NCBI GenBank assembly: GCA_905235425.1
Contig: CAJOKY010000016.1
Coordinates: forward strand, 1 to 17,231
Length of the DNA: 17,231 nt
DNA from: an uncultured Selenomonadaceae bacterium
GTDB taxonomy: Bacteria; Bacillota; Negativicutes; Selenomonadales; Selenomonadaceae
Direction of reading: 5' to 3'
The notes below the pieces were generated by a model. The model saw nothing but the letters and a program-made list of their open reading frames with translations. It ran no database searches and was not told the DNA's origin. The position numbers and the translations under genes are program-made. Positions 1 through 6,450 of the stretch are shown one piece after another. Positions within the stretch are counted from its first letter, which is position 1. Each line of letters opens with the position of its first letter.

Positions 1-63
1 AATAGTGGTGAATAAAAATTCTATCGGTGAAAAGAGTGTACTGAAAATGCCGGGTTCTTCCAA
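1..63 (-). CDS. Probable 5' end of yidC (membrane insertase), cut by the window edge
   Basis: Read on the minus strand, a TTG at 61-63 opens a frame that stays open to the window edge (21 codons). The peptide begins MEEPGIFSTLFSPIEFLF and is hydrophobic, like the start of Firmicute YidC/Oxa1 insertases. An AGGAG Shine-Dalgarno lies at 74-78, ten bases from the TTG. The nearer ATG at 66-68 is in another frame and stops after 15 codons. Position supports the call: yidC normally follows yidD in the rpmH-rnpA-yidD-yidC operon, and YidD and YidC cooperate in inserting membrane proteins. Only about 20 residues are visible, so identity is inferred mainly from gene order. Confidence 0.45.
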   Translation of the reverse strand, partial: MEEPGIFSTLFSPIEFLFTTI

Positions 64-80
64 AACATCACGTCTCCTAT

Positions 81-280
81 TTAGGTGTTAGCGATTAGCG
101 GTTAGCGGTTAGCTATTAGAAATTAACCGCTAAAGGCTAATGGCTAAAAGCTATTGACTAAAAGCTAATAGCTAAAGGCTAATAGCTAATGGCTAAAGGC
201 TAAAAGCTATTGACTAAAAGCTAATAGCTAATAGCTAAAAGCTAATGGCTAAAGGCTAATGGCTAAAAGCTATTGACTAA
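81..280. repeat. Degenerate 7-bp tandem repeat array (TTAGCGG / GCTAAAN family)
   Basis: About 28 degenerate heptads fill the gap between yidC and yidD. The first part (81-120) reads as TTAGCGG-type units and the rest as the reverse-complement type (GGCTAAA, AGCTAAT), so the TTAGCGGTTA near 102-111 can fold on the TAACCGCTAA near 124. There is a higher-order layer: the 20-mer starting GGCTAAAAGCTATT recurs exactly at 142-161, 198-217 and 261-280, with offsets of 56 and 63 bp, both multiples of seven. The array stops one base before the yidD stop codon. It lies inside an apparent operon, so it would be transcribed. It carries no reading frame of its own. Confidence 0.9.
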
Positions 281-281
281 T

Positions 282-476
282 TCACGGTACGGGATCATAT
301 CCGCCCTTGCAGAAAGGGTTGCAACGCAAAATACGCCGGCCGCGCCGCCAACCGTACTTTTCCAATGCTTGCACGGCATAAGTCGAGCAAGTCGGCACGA
401 ATCGACAGCAAGGCGGCTTTAATGGCGAAATATATTTTTGATAAAATTTGACGACCGCTATAAAAATTTTCGTCAT
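282..476 (-). CDS. yidD: YidD, membrane protein insertion efficiency factor
   Basis: This is a 64-residue protein. YidD is a small membrane-associated protein that helps YidC insert inner-membrane proteins. Family signatures are intact: a basic amphipathic N-terminus, CRFVPTCSTYA at residues 24-34 and RCNPFCKGGYDPVP at 51-64. It ends right after the last motif, slightly shorter than the usual 70-85 residues. The ATG starts one base beyond the rnpA stop codon (TGA at 478-480), and a GGAG Shine-Dalgarno lies in the rnpA tail, so translation is probably coupled. Downstream on the same strand come the heptad array and the presumed yidC. Confidence 0.95.
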   Translation of the reverse strand: MTKIFIAVVKFYQKYISPLKPPCCRFVPTCSTYAVQALEKYGWRRGRRILRCNPFCKGGYDPVP

Positions 477-477
477 A

Positions 478-846
478 TCAATTATTCTCCGCGATATCTT
501 CCGCTGTATATAACTTCGCCTTTTTGCAAAGTTCCAGAAAAGATTTTATTGCCACATCAACTTTTGCATTGACTAAATTTTTTCTGCCCATAATAATAAG
601 TGCGCGGTCAGTGCGGAGATTTTTTTTGCAAAGCCGATACGTTTCACGTAAAAGCCTTTTAACGCGATTTCTGATAACGGCGCCGCCGAGTTTTTTTCCT
701 GCGGCAAAACCTACTTTACCATTGTAGCGTTCATCATTCAGCACGTGAATTATAATATTTTTGCTTACGTAAGAGCGCCCTTTGGAATAGACGTCGTTAA
801 AATCTTTGTTATCGCGCAGAATTTCGCTTTTATTCAGTTCAAACAT
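478..846 (-). CDS. rnpA: Ribonuclease P protein component
   Basis: RnpA is the protein cofactor of the RNase P ribozyme, which trims the 5' leader of tRNA precursors. The product is 122 residues from the ATG at 844-846, and the family signature RNRVKRLLRE sits at residues 59-68. An upstream in-frame start at 882 is possible, but the ATG at 846 has a GGAGG Shine-Dalgarno at about the right distance and gives the usual N-terminus (MFELNKSEIL), so I chose it. The gene lies between rpmH (61 bases upstream, with an attenuator-like hairpin between) and yidD (one base downstream), the standard order in bacteria. Confidence 0.95.
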   Translation of the reverse strand: MFELNKSEILRDNKDFNDVYSKGRSYVSKNIIIHVLNDERYNGKVGFAAGKKLGGAVIRNRVKRLLRETYRLCKKNLRTDRALIIMGRKNLVNAKVDVAIKSFLELCKKAKLYTAEDIAENN

Positions 847-869
847 AAAAAACCTCCGCATGTTAAACG

Positions 870-896
870 AAAAAAAGGCCACACTAAACGGTGACC
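870..896 (-). terminator. Attenuator-like intrinsic terminator between rpmH and rnpA
   Basis: On the minus strand GGTCAC (891-896) pairs with GTGGCC (877-882) with one G-U pair and an 8-base loop, followed by seven T (870-876). It sits between the rpmH stop and the rnpA Shine-Dalgarno. Partial termination here would lower rnpA relative to rpmH, as known for this operon in other bacteria. The role is inferred. Confidence 0.65.
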
Positions 897-907
897 TGTG
901 CGCTTTA

Positions 908-1042
908 TTAAGCTGTAAGCACTTTTCTGCCGCGTTGACGACGTCTTTTAATTACAAGACGCCCGCCTTTTGTTTTCATACGTTCACGAAAACCATGAGT
1001 TTTTTTGCGCCAACGGGTATTGGGCTGGAAAGTTCTCTTCAA
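908..1042 (-). CDS. rpmH: Large ribosomal subunit protein bL34
   Basis: The gene encodes 44 residues, beginning MKRTFQPNTRWRKKTHGF and ending GRKVLTA, the full usual length of L34. L34 is a highly basic protein of the 50S subunit. The start is a TTG (1040-1042) with a GAGAGGTG Shine-Dalgarno about seven bases upstream; no ATG or GTG gives a better fit. It is the first gene of the minus-strand rpmH-rnpA-yidD operon and has a consensus sigma-70 promoter about 50 bases upstream. Every codon was read through and the frame is clean. Confidence 0.97.
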   Translation of the reverse strand: MKRTFQPNTRWRKKTHGFRERMKTKGGRLVIKRRRQRGRKVLTA

Positions 1043-1095
1043 ACCAAACACCTCTCAAAATTTATTCTGTTATCGATTTAAAAATAACTCAACGC

Positions 1096-1124
1096 ATTAT
1101 AGACGAGCCCGCCTTTGATGTCAA
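1096..1124 (-). promoter_or_regulatory. Consensus sigma-70/sigma-A promoter of rpmH
   Basis: On the minus strand TTGACA (1119-1124) and TATAAT (1096-1101) are both perfect, with a 17-bp spacer. Transcription would start near 1089, leaving a leader of roughly 47 bases before the TTG start of rpmH, as expected for a strongly expressed ribosomal protein gene. Confidence 0.9.
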
Positions 1125-1150
1125 GAAAAATAATTACCTGTCAGTTATTA

Positions 1151-1164
1151 GCCGGTAGCCGGTA
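1151..1164. repeat. Two heptad repeats (GCCGGTA)
   Basis: GCCGGTA occurs twice in tandem next to TTA, in the intergenic region upstream of rpmH. The same TTAGCCGGTAGC string begins the repeat block at 5411, so this is a small member of the 7-bp repeat family seen across the window. Confidence 0.6.
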
Positions 1165-1319
1165 AAGTAAAAAAGACGGCGCGGATGTACCTGAGCTGCG
1201 TACGATAACGTTAAGATTACCGTAACCTCGTGCGGACGTAAAAGCTACATTACGCTAAAGAAAAAGTAAATCAATACGCCAAAAGAAATTAGTTAAAAAA
1301 ATTTTTATCAGCTTGGAGT

Positions 1320-1328
1320 TTATCCACA
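1320..1328 (+). promoter_or_regulatory. Perfect DnaA box (TTATCCACA)
   Basis: TTATCCACA exactly matches the consensus DnaA-binding nonamer. It lies in the 391-bp divergent intergenic region upstream of rpmH, just after an AT-rich tract (about 1285-1308). In many bacteria the DNA beside rpmH holds oriC and dnaA. Here only one perfect box is visible and dnaA is not adjacent, so this may be a remnant or a regulatory site rather than an origin. Confidence 0.5.
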
Positions 1329-1334
1329 GCCGCC

Positions 1335-1355
1335 AATTCTTAATTCTTAATTCTT
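1335..1355. repeat. Three heptad repeats (AATTCTT)
   Basis: Three exact tandem copies of AATTCTT stand between the DnaA box and the promoter of the response-regulator gene. Read on the other strand this is the GAATTAA-type heptad that also interrupts hypF at 10094-10120. Confidence 0.75.
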
Positions 1356-1362
1356 TTAATCC

Positions 1363-1391
1363 TTGACCAAAAAATTTTGTAATGATAAAAT
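1363..1391 (+). promoter_or_regulatory. Sigma-70-type promoter for the response-regulator gene
   Basis: TTGACC (1363-1368) and TAAAAT (1386-1391) are separated by 17 bp, each one mismatch from consensus. Transcription would begin near 1398, about 36 bases before the ATG at 1434. It probably serves both the receiver gene and the CheX-like gene 15 bases behind it. Confidence 0.75.
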
Positions 1392-1433
1392 TATTAAAAA
1401 TTTGAAATTCAACCCGTGAGGAGGCTTACACCA

Positions 1434-1901
1434 ATGGATGAAATAAAAACCGGCGGACAAGTTTCAACCGGAACTCCCGTCAATTCGGAAGAAAAAAAAC
1501 TTCGTCTGTTGATAACGGACGATTCCAGATTGCTTAGAAAAAAATTGCGTGAAGAGTTGGAAAATCTCGGTTGCGAAGTATTGGAAGCGGCAAACGGTAA
1601 AGAAGCTATAGAAATAGATATGGCTAATAATCTTGACGGCGTAATTTTGGATATCGTCATGCCGGAAGTCGGCGGCATTGAAGCATTGCAAGTCATTCGT
1701 GAAGTCACTCCCGATGTCCCCATTGTAATGCTTTCATCTGCAGGTACGCCTCAAAAACTTATGCAGACACTCAAAATGGGCGCTATAGATTTTATTCAAA
1801 AGCCGTATACCAAAGAACAAATTGCCCGCGCAGTTAAAGCCATTCGCAGAGCGCGTGAAAAAAATTTGAAGAAAGCGGCTGAAGCCGGTTCAAATTCTTA
1901 A
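1434..1901 (+). CDS. CheY-like single-domain response regulator
   Basis: This 155-residue protein has a stand-alone receiver domain at about residues 23-140. The acidic pair D29-D30, phosphoacceptor D73 (in LDIVMPE), S102 and K123-P124 match the catalytic set of phosphorylated receivers. No output domain follows, only a charged helix, so it likely acts by protein contact as CheY does. The ATG at 1434 has AGGAGG at 1419-1424; an in-frame GTG at 1416 overlaps that site and is rejected. The next gene, 15 bases on, has a CheX-like domain, a family that dephosphorylates CheY proteins. The two therefore probably form a regulator and phosphatase pair, in chemotaxis or motility control. Its kinase is not in the window. 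Confidence 0.9.
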   Translation: MDEIKTGGQVSTGTPVNSEEKKLRLLITDDSRLLRKKLREELENLGCEVLEAANGKEAIEIDMANNLDGVILDIVMPEVGGIEALQVIREVTPDVPIVMLSSAGTPQKLMQTLKMGAIDFIQKPYTKEQIARAVKAIRRAREKNLKKAAEAGSNS

Positions 1902-1916
1902 AAAGGAGAAGGCGCC

Positions 1917-2933
1917 ATGAAAAGTTATGACTTCGGTCAATTCCTTTTTAATTCTTCATTTCTCGACGAAAATCAGCTTGCCGAAATAATAGTTGCCGCC
2001 AAGAAAAAAAAGGCAACGTTGGCAACAAAGGCGCTTTTTCTTCGTATGGCGTCACTTCCCGAACTTTCCGAGTCGCTTAAAAATTTGAAAGAAACTACTG
2101 CCGATATGCCTGCCGATGATGTGGTTGAATATCTGCGTTCACATGATGCCGAAGTTCAAGGCAAGTATGATTCGGTAATAGAAAACGTCTTGAAAAAGGG
2201 ACAACCTGCGCGATTAAAGCGTTTGAAAGAATCCTCATCAATTTGGCTTATTCAAGAATTAATCGACAGCGGCAAAGTAAGTATTGACGATCTGGAAAGA
2301 CTTTTCGACGAATATCACAAGTTGGAAATGTCGCCTGTCGATACGGCATTTGCCGCGCGTTATGATTCACTGCCGTCGGAACAGCAACTTGATTATCCCC
2401 TTGCCGTAGAAGTGGTTAAAACTTTCTATGAATTTGCATCAGAATCTTTAGGCTCAACAATAATTTTACTGCCTGCAACAGATAACGCGGAAGAAAAATT
2501 GTACGGCGCAACGGTTAAAGTCAAAGGCAATACGCCCATTATTACGGGACTTTTCGCCAACGAAGAGGTTTTCACTAAATTTGCGAAGAGTTACAATCAC
2601 CTTGCCGAAAATCTTGACGACGCCTACGACGTTGTTTCAGAGTTTTTCAATATCTACGCGGGACATTTAACCATTCAAATGGTAGCCACGCTGGGTACGG
2701 AAGAAGAGCCGGAAACGCCGCGTTACGGTGAAACAGAAGATAATTTTACCGGTATTAAAATGCTTTCCGATTGGGGAGAATTTTATTTTTATGTCGGCAA
2801 AGAAGAATATTTTAAACAGGAACTTAACAAACAGCCGGACGATATCACCATGTTAGGTGACTTAAGTCAATTCGGCTTGGCTGACTTTGACGACGACTTC
2901 GACGAAAAATTTAAAGATCCGTTTGATTTCTAA
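1917..2933 (+). CDS. Two-part protein with C-terminal CheX/CheC-like phosphatase domain
   Basis: The protein has 338 residues and no signal peptide or membrane segment. Residues 1-150 are helical and hold two similar segments, FLFNSSFLDENQLAEI (10-25) and LIQELIDSGKVSIDDLERLF (111-130), reminiscent of the small helical module at the front of PilB/GspE ATPases. Residues about 160-272 resemble CheX: a long helix, the strand GATVKVKGNTPIITGLF, the CheC/CheX active-site pattern E-x2-N (E242, N245) followed by G249, and a later TP. The tail (300-338) is very acidic. CheX proteins remove phosphate from CheY, and the gene follows a CheY-like gene with a good Shine-Dalgarno (AAAGGAGA). The phosphatase role is inferred; the N-terminal function is unknown. 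Confidence 0.65.
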   Translation: MKSYDFGQFLFNSSFLDENQLAEIIVAAKKKKATLATKALFLRMASLPELSESLKNLKETTADMPADDVVEYLRSHDAEVQGKYDSVIENVLKKGQPARLKRLKESSSIWLIQELIDSGKVSIDDLERLFDEYHKLEMSPVDTAFAARYDSLPSEQQLDYPLAVEVVKTFYEFASESLGSTIILLPATDNAEEKLYGATVKVKGNTPIITGLFANEEVFTKFAKSYNHLAENLDDAYDVVSEFFNIYAGHLTIQMVATLGTEEEPETPRYGETEDNFTGIKMLSDWGEFYFYVGKEEYFKQELNKQPDDITMLGDLSQFGLADFDDDFDEKFKDPFDF

Positions 2934-2964
2934 TATAGTGTAACTTCTGCCAAATTTCACCGTC

Positions 2965-2989
2965 AGCAAAAAATTTAGTTGCTTTTTTT
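2965..2989 (+). terminator. Weak candidate terminator after the CheX-like gene
   Basis: AGCAA (2965-2969) and TTGCT (2979-2983) form a short A/T-rich stem with a 9-base loop, running into seven T (2983-2989). The stem is only five pairs, so termination would be partial at best. Confidence 0.4.
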
Positions 2990-3110
2990 CGTTACATTGT
3001 GTAAAATGAAAAATAGCTGAATAAAAATTTCAATATGCTTTTTAAGTTACGAAATTTATTTTTTGACGATAAAATTTCTATACGGACAAGCTCCTAAAGG
3101 ATGTGTAATT

Positions 3111-3530
3111 ATGGCAGGAAAAATGAGGAATTGTCAGCGTTGCGGAAAGCTTTTTATGCAACAGAACAAGGAAAAAATTTGTCGTGATTGCCGCGACGCG
3201 GAAGTTGAAATGGAAAATAAGGTAATGGACTTTGTCCGTTCAAATCCGGAATGCAAAGTTCCCGATATCGTTGAAGGCACCGGAGCGGAGGAATCGCTTG
3301 TTGTTCGTATGATTCAAGAGGGACGCTTTGAACAGACCAATTTGAAAAGTTACCATCCCTGCAAAAAGTGCGGCAAGGATATTCTTACCGGTCAGTACTG
3401 CGAGGCTTGCTTGAGTTCAATGCAGGAAAATTTGCAGAGTGTTCAGGCGAAAATTGCCACGTCAAGCGCAGCCGCCGCGAAGGGTAAAGGAATGCACTCA
3501 AAGAATTTGGGTAAAACCACTAAAAAGTAA
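3111..3530 (+). CDS. YvyF-like flagellar-region zinc-ribbon protein
   Basis: This 139-residue protein matches in outline the YvyF/TIGR03826 proteins found next to flagellar genes in Firmicutes. A first zinc ribbon (C8-x2-C11, C24-x2-C27) is followed by a winged-helix-like stretch (residues 33-75, with VPDIVEGTGAEESLVVRMIQ), then a second ribbon (C84-x2-C87, C97-x2-C100) and a basic, alanine-rich tail. The ATG at 3111 is preferred to an in-frame TTG at 3063: it has an AAAGGATG Shine-Dalgarno and leads directly into the first ribbon. The biochemical role of this family is unclear; a regulatory or RNA/DNA-binding job is plausible. Its position after the CheY/CheX-like pair fits a motility connection, but no flagellar structural gene is in view. 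Confidence 0.7.
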   Translation: MAGKMRNCQRCGKLFMQQNKEKICRDCRDAEVEMENKVMDFVRSNPECKVPDIVEGTGAEESLVVRMIQEGRFEQTNLKSYHPCKKCGKDILTGQYCEACLSSMQENLQSVQAKIATSSAAAAKGKGMHSKNLGKTTKK

Positions 3531-3578
3531 GGCTACATCTGGAAATAATATGTAGACTTATGCTGAAAACAGTAATTC

Positions 3579-3607
3579 TTGACAATGCATTAACGGTGTT
3601 GTAAAAT
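3579..3607 (+). promoter_or_regulatory. Sigma-70 promoter whose -10 overlaps the yceD start codon
   Basis: TTGACA (3579-3584, perfect) and TAAAAT (3602-3607) have a 17-bp spacer. The -10 box includes the first two bases of the ATG at 3606, so RNA from this promoter would start near 3614, after that ATG. Either the in-frame GTG at 3615 is used (nearly leaderless), or the promoter mainly serves rpmF and other downstream genes, or it is silent. Confidence 0.65.
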
Positions 3608-4097
3608 GCTCAAAGTGTCATTAGGCAAGGGCGTTAGTACGCAGTTCAATTTTGAAGAGTCGGCAGAAAGTTTTTTCGACAAAACTTTTTCGGATGATGA
3701 TTTTTTTGCTGAAGACGAAAAGTTTATTGGAAAAATTAAAATTTACGGCGAAATTGTAAACGACGGACTGTCTTTGAATATTCGCGGAAAAATTAGTTGT
3801 CGCAAGAAATTTGTTTGTGACAGGTGTTTAGTTTCGGCAGAAGAAAATCAAGTTCATGAATTTGACGAAGAAGTTGACAAGGCGGATATTGCGGACGGAA
3901 TGTTGGATATTACGGAACTGGTGAAAGATACGCTGATTGCCGCACAACCGATAAAAAATCTTTGCAAAGCAGACTGCAGGGGACTTTGTCCAAACTGCGG
4001 GCAAAATTTAAATACCGGCGAATGTGATTGTAACAAGACGAAAATCGATCCGCGTCTTGCGCCGATGTTAAAATTTAAGGGTATCGACGGTTTTTAG
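3606..4097 (+). CDS. yceD: YceD (DUF177), large-subunit rRNA accumulation protein
   Basis: The 163-residue product belongs to the YceD/DUF177 family, needed for normal 23S rRNA accumulation and almost always encoded just before rpmF, as here. The N-terminal half is acidic. Cysteines at C65, C71 and C74 precede the family hallmark C120-x3-C124-x3-C128-x2-C131-x8-C140-x-C142, then DPRLAPM (148-154). The exact start is uncertain: the ATG at 3606 has only a weak GGTG Shine-Dalgarno and lies inside the -10 of a near-perfect promoter, while a GTG at 3615 is in frame. The two choices differ by three residues. Confidence 0.88.
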   Translation: MLKVSLGKGVSTQFNFEESAESFFDKTFSDDDFFAEDEKFIGKIKIYGEIVNDGLSLNIRGKISCRKKFVCDRCLVSAEENQVHEFDEEVDKADIADGMLDITELVKDTLIAAQPIKNLCKADCRGLCPNCGQNLNTGECDCNKTKIDPRLAPMLKFKGIDGF

Positions 4098-4156
4098 TAC
4101 AGCCTTCTTACAAGATGGAAGCTGAAAGCCGAAAGCTTAATAAGGAGGTGTGTTTT

Positions 4157-4333
4157 TTGGCAGCACCGAAAAGGAAGTTGAGTAAATCCAGACGAGACAG
4201 AAGACGTGCGAATTGGAAATTGGAAGCACCGAACTATGTAAAATGTCCGAGATGCCACGAGCCTAAACTCCCGCACCATGTGTGTCTGGAATGCGGTTAC
4301 TATGACGGAAAAGCAGTTATTGAAACGGCTTAA
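4157..4333 (+). CDS. rpmF: Large ribosomal subunit protein bL32
   Basis: L32 is a small zinc-ribbon protein of the 50S subunit. Starting at the TTG of 4157-4159 gives 58 residues beginning MAAPKRKLSKSRRDRRRANW, the canonical N-terminus, with the zinc ligands in CPRC and CLEC. AAGGAGGTG (4143-4150) is an ideal Shine-Dalgarno seven bases before the TTG. A longer frame from the ATG at 4115 would add 14 residues foreign to the family and contain the Shine-Dalgarno, so I reject it. The gene follows yceD by 59 bases and is closed by a strong terminator. Confidence 0.96.
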   Translation: MAAPKRKLSKSRRDRRRANWKLEAPNYVKCPRCHEPKLPHHVCLECGYYDGKAVIETA

Positions 4334-4348
4334 GGACAGTAAATTTTT

Positions 4349-4380
4349 GGGCAGGCATAAAAACCCTGCCCGTTTTTTTT
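4349..4380 (+). terminator. Strong intrinsic terminator after rpmF
   Basis: GGGCAGG (4349-4355) pairs perfectly with CCTGCCC (4365-4371) around a 9-base A-rich loop, followed by eight T (4373-4380). It separates the ribosomal genes from plsX, which starts only 38 bases later, so the lipid genes depend on read-through or on a promoter inside or overlapping this short stretch. Confidence 0.92.
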
Positions 4381-4387
4381 AATAGGA

Positions 4388-4406
4388 ATTATGGATTCTT
4401 CATAAT
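4388..4406. promoter_or_regulatory. Small inverted repeat before plsX
   Basis: ATTATG (4388-4393) and CATAAT (4401-4406) are inverted around seven bases, between the rpmF terminator and the plsX start, and abut the plsX Shine-Dalgarno (GGAG). It could be an operator or RNA hairpin for the lipid operon. It does not match the FapR site as I recall it. This may be chance in AT-rich DNA. Confidence 0.25.
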
Positions 4407-4418
4407 GGAGCCTAAAAA

Positions 4419-5408
4419 GTGAAAATTGCAGTTGACGCGATGGGCGGCGATAATGCCCCAGAAGAAATTATTAAAGGCGTCGTCGAAGCGGCAAGAAAAA
4501 ATCCTTGTGAAATTATTTTGGTTGGCGATGAAAAAAAGATTCGCGACGTTTTGAAAAATGAAGGCGATACAAGCAATTTGCCGATAAGCATAAAGCATGC
4601 CACCGAAGTTATAACAATGCGCGAACACCCTGCCGATGCTGTACGTACAAAAAAAGATTCGTCAATCGTCGTTGCCACGCATATGGTTAAAGACGGTAAA
4701 TGCGACGCAGTACTTTCAGCCGGTTCAACCGGTGCCGCCGTTGCCGCCGCGCAGTTAATTTTAAAACGTATTCACGGAATAGGGCGTCCTGCCATTGCTA
4801 CGCCGTTTCCTACTGCTAAAGGTGTCACACTTCTTTTGGACTCCGGCGCCAATGTTGACAGCAGACCGGAACATTTGGTTCAGGTTGGTATTATGGGCGC
4901 GATTTACAGCGAATACGTGCTTGGCAAGAAAAATCCTACAGTCGGGCTTTTAAATATCGGCGAGGAAGAGACTAAGGGCAATGAACAGGTTAAAGAAACT
5001 TATGATCTGTTGAAAAATAATTCGGCGATAAATTTTTTGGGCAATGCTGAAGGGCGCGATATTCCGGAGGGTAATTTCGACGTTGTAGTTTGTGACGGCT
5101 TTGTCGGCAACGTTGTCTTGAAATTCGGTGAAGGTCTTGCCATGACTATTTTTAAGCTGATTAAAGAAGAAATTGACGCGGCAGGTGTCAGCGCGAAATT
5201 GGGCGCACTTCTTCTTATGCCGACGCTGAAAAATTTATCTAAGCGCCTTGATGTATCCGAATACGGCGGCGCACCGCTTCTCGGCGTAGACGGCTACTGC
5301 ATAATAAGTCACGGCAGTTCCGATGCCAAAACTATTTGCAGTGCCATAAGCAGATCGCAGGAGTACGTTAAAAGCCATATTCTTGAACGAATTAAAACGT
5401 TTATATAA
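4419..5408 (+). CDS. plsX: Phosphate acyltransferase PlsX
   Basis: PlsX converts acyl-ACP and phosphate into acyl-phosphate, the donor for PlsY in phosphatidic acid synthesis; it is a peripheral membrane enzyme. The 329 residues are full length for the family (about 330-340). Recognisable blocks are VDAMGGDNAP (5-14), LSAGSTGA (99-106), GNAEGRDIPEG (208-218), VCDGFVGNVVLK (224-235) and YGGAPLLGVDG (282-292). The start is GTG (4419) with GGAG nine bases upstream; an upstream ATG at 4404 is out of frame. The gene heads the plsX-fabK-fabD lipid cluster behind rpmF, a common arrangement. No fapR or fabH is adjacent. Confidence 0.96.
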   Translation: MKIAVDAMGGDNAPEEIIKGVVEAARKNPCEIILVGDEKKIRDVLKNEGDTSNLPISIKHATEVITMREHPADAVRTKKDSSIVVATHMVKDGKCDAVLSAGSTGAAVAAAQLILKRIHGIGRPAIATPFPTAKGVTLLLDSGANVDSRPEHLVQVGIMGAIYSEYVLGKKNPTVGLLNIGEEETKGNEQVKETYDLLKNNSAINFLGNAEGRDIPEGNFDVVVCDGFVGNVVLKFGEGLAMTIFKLIKEEIDAAGVSAKLGALLLMPTLKNLSKRLDVSEYGGAPLLGVDGYCIISHGSSDAKTICSAISRSQEYVKSHILERIKTFI

Positions 5409-5410
5409 AA

Positions 5411-5469
5411 ATTAGCCGGTAGCAAGTAGAGGGCAGCCGGTTAAAACAAGCTACGAGCTACAAGCTAAT
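5411..5469. repeat. Degenerate heptad repeats between plsX and fabK
   Basis: The 79-bp gap holds TTAGCCGGTAGC-type units and then AGCTACG, AGCTACA, AGCTAAT in tandem (5449-5469). These belong to the same degenerate 7-bp family as 81-280. The block ends just before the fabK Shine-Dalgarno (AAAGGAG). Confidence 0.7.
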
Positions 5470-5487
5470 CTAGAAAGGAGATTTTGC

Positions 5488-6435
5488 ATGTTTGAAAATA
5501 ACGCAATTTGTAACATGCTGAAAATAAAATACCCAATATTTCAGGGCGGCATGGCGTGGATAGGGACTGCCGAATTGGTATCAGCAGTGTCAAATGCAGG
5601 AGGCTTGGGACTTATCGGCGCAGGTCATATGCCGCCGGACGTTTTGAAAGCGGAAATTCAAAAATGTAAAAAATGGACGGATAAACCTTTCGGCGTCAAT
5701 ATTATGCTTATGTCGCCATTCGTCAAAGAGGTTATGCAACTTATGGTTGACGAGCGCGTACCCGTAGTGACTACCGGCGCAGGTAACCCGGGCGAATATC
5801 TTCCCGCGCTGAAAGAAGTCGGCGCAAAAGTTATTCCCGTAGTTGCCAGTGTCGCGTTGGCAAGGCGGCTTGCAAAGGGCGGCGTTGACGCGATTATTGC
5901 GGAAGGTTGCGAATCCGGCGGACATATCGGCGAAATTTCTACAATGCCGCTTATTCCGCAGGTTGTTGACGCGGTAGATATTCCCGTAATTGCGGCAGGC
6001 GGTTTTGCCGATTCACGCGGTCTTGCCGCCGCCTTCGCTCTCGGTGCAAGCGCTATTCAAATGGGGTCGCGTTTTGTTTTAAGCAAAGAATGTATCGCTC
6101 ATGACAACTATAAAAATTTTGTGCTTAAAGCTAAAGATAGATCAACCGTTGTCACCGGCAGAAGTTTAGGTCACCCCGTCCGCGTTTTGGCAAATAAATT
6201 TACCCGCACTTTTCACGAAATGGAAGCGACTGGTGCCTCAACCGAAGACTTGGAAAAATTCGGCGAAGGTACTTTGCACCTTGCAACGCATAAAGGTGAT
6301 GTTGAAAACGGCTCGGTTATGATTGGGCAAATTTCCGGTATGCTTTACGATATTAAGCCGGTAAAAGAAATTGTGGACGATATTATAAACGGTCTGCCGA
6401 ATGCCGTTGCCGAACTTCAGAAAAAATATATTTAG
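5488..6435 (+). CDS. fabK: Enoyl-ACP reductase II (FMN-dependent)
   Basis: FabK carries out the last reduction in each fatty-acid elongation cycle, using NAD(P)H and FMN; it is a TIM-barrel enzyme unrelated to FabI. The 315 residues show the family pattern: YPIFQGGMAWIGTAEL (15-30), GGLGLIGAG (38-46), TGAGNP (96-101), AEGCESGGHIG with catalytic histidine H146 (138-148), the phosphate-binding AAGGFADSRG (169-178) and ALGASAIQMGSRF (184-196). The ATG at 5488 has AAAGGAG seven bases upstream. FabK typically replaces FabI in Firmicutes, which makes such organisms naturally insensitive to triclosan-like FabI inhibitors. fabD follows after 15 bases. Confidence 0.95.
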   Translation: MFENNAICNMLKIKYPIFQGGMAWIGTAELVSAVSNAGGLGLIGAGHMPPDVLKAEIQKCKKWTDKPFGVNIMLMSPFVKEVMQLMVDERVPVVTTGAGNPGEYLPALKEVGAKVIPVVASVALARRLAKGGVDAIIAEGCESGGHIGEISTMPLIPQVVDAVDIPVIAAGGFADSRGLAAAFALGASAIQMGSRFVLSKECIAHDNYKNFVLKAKDRSTVVTGRSLGHPVRVLANKFTRTFHEMEATGASTEDLEKFGEGTLHLATHKGDVENGSVMIGQISGMLYDIKPVKEIVDDIINGLPNAVAELQKKYI

Positions 6436-6450
6436 TCGAGGACTTTTCAA

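Noticed and set aside
81..280. CRISPR array
   Set aside because: Units are 7 bp, degenerate and directly tandem without unique spacers; no cas gene is nearby.
3533..3555. CTACAT/ATGTAG inverted repeat after the YvyF-like gene
   Set aside because: The stem is six bp with an 11-base loop and no T-run, too weak to call a terminator or an operator.
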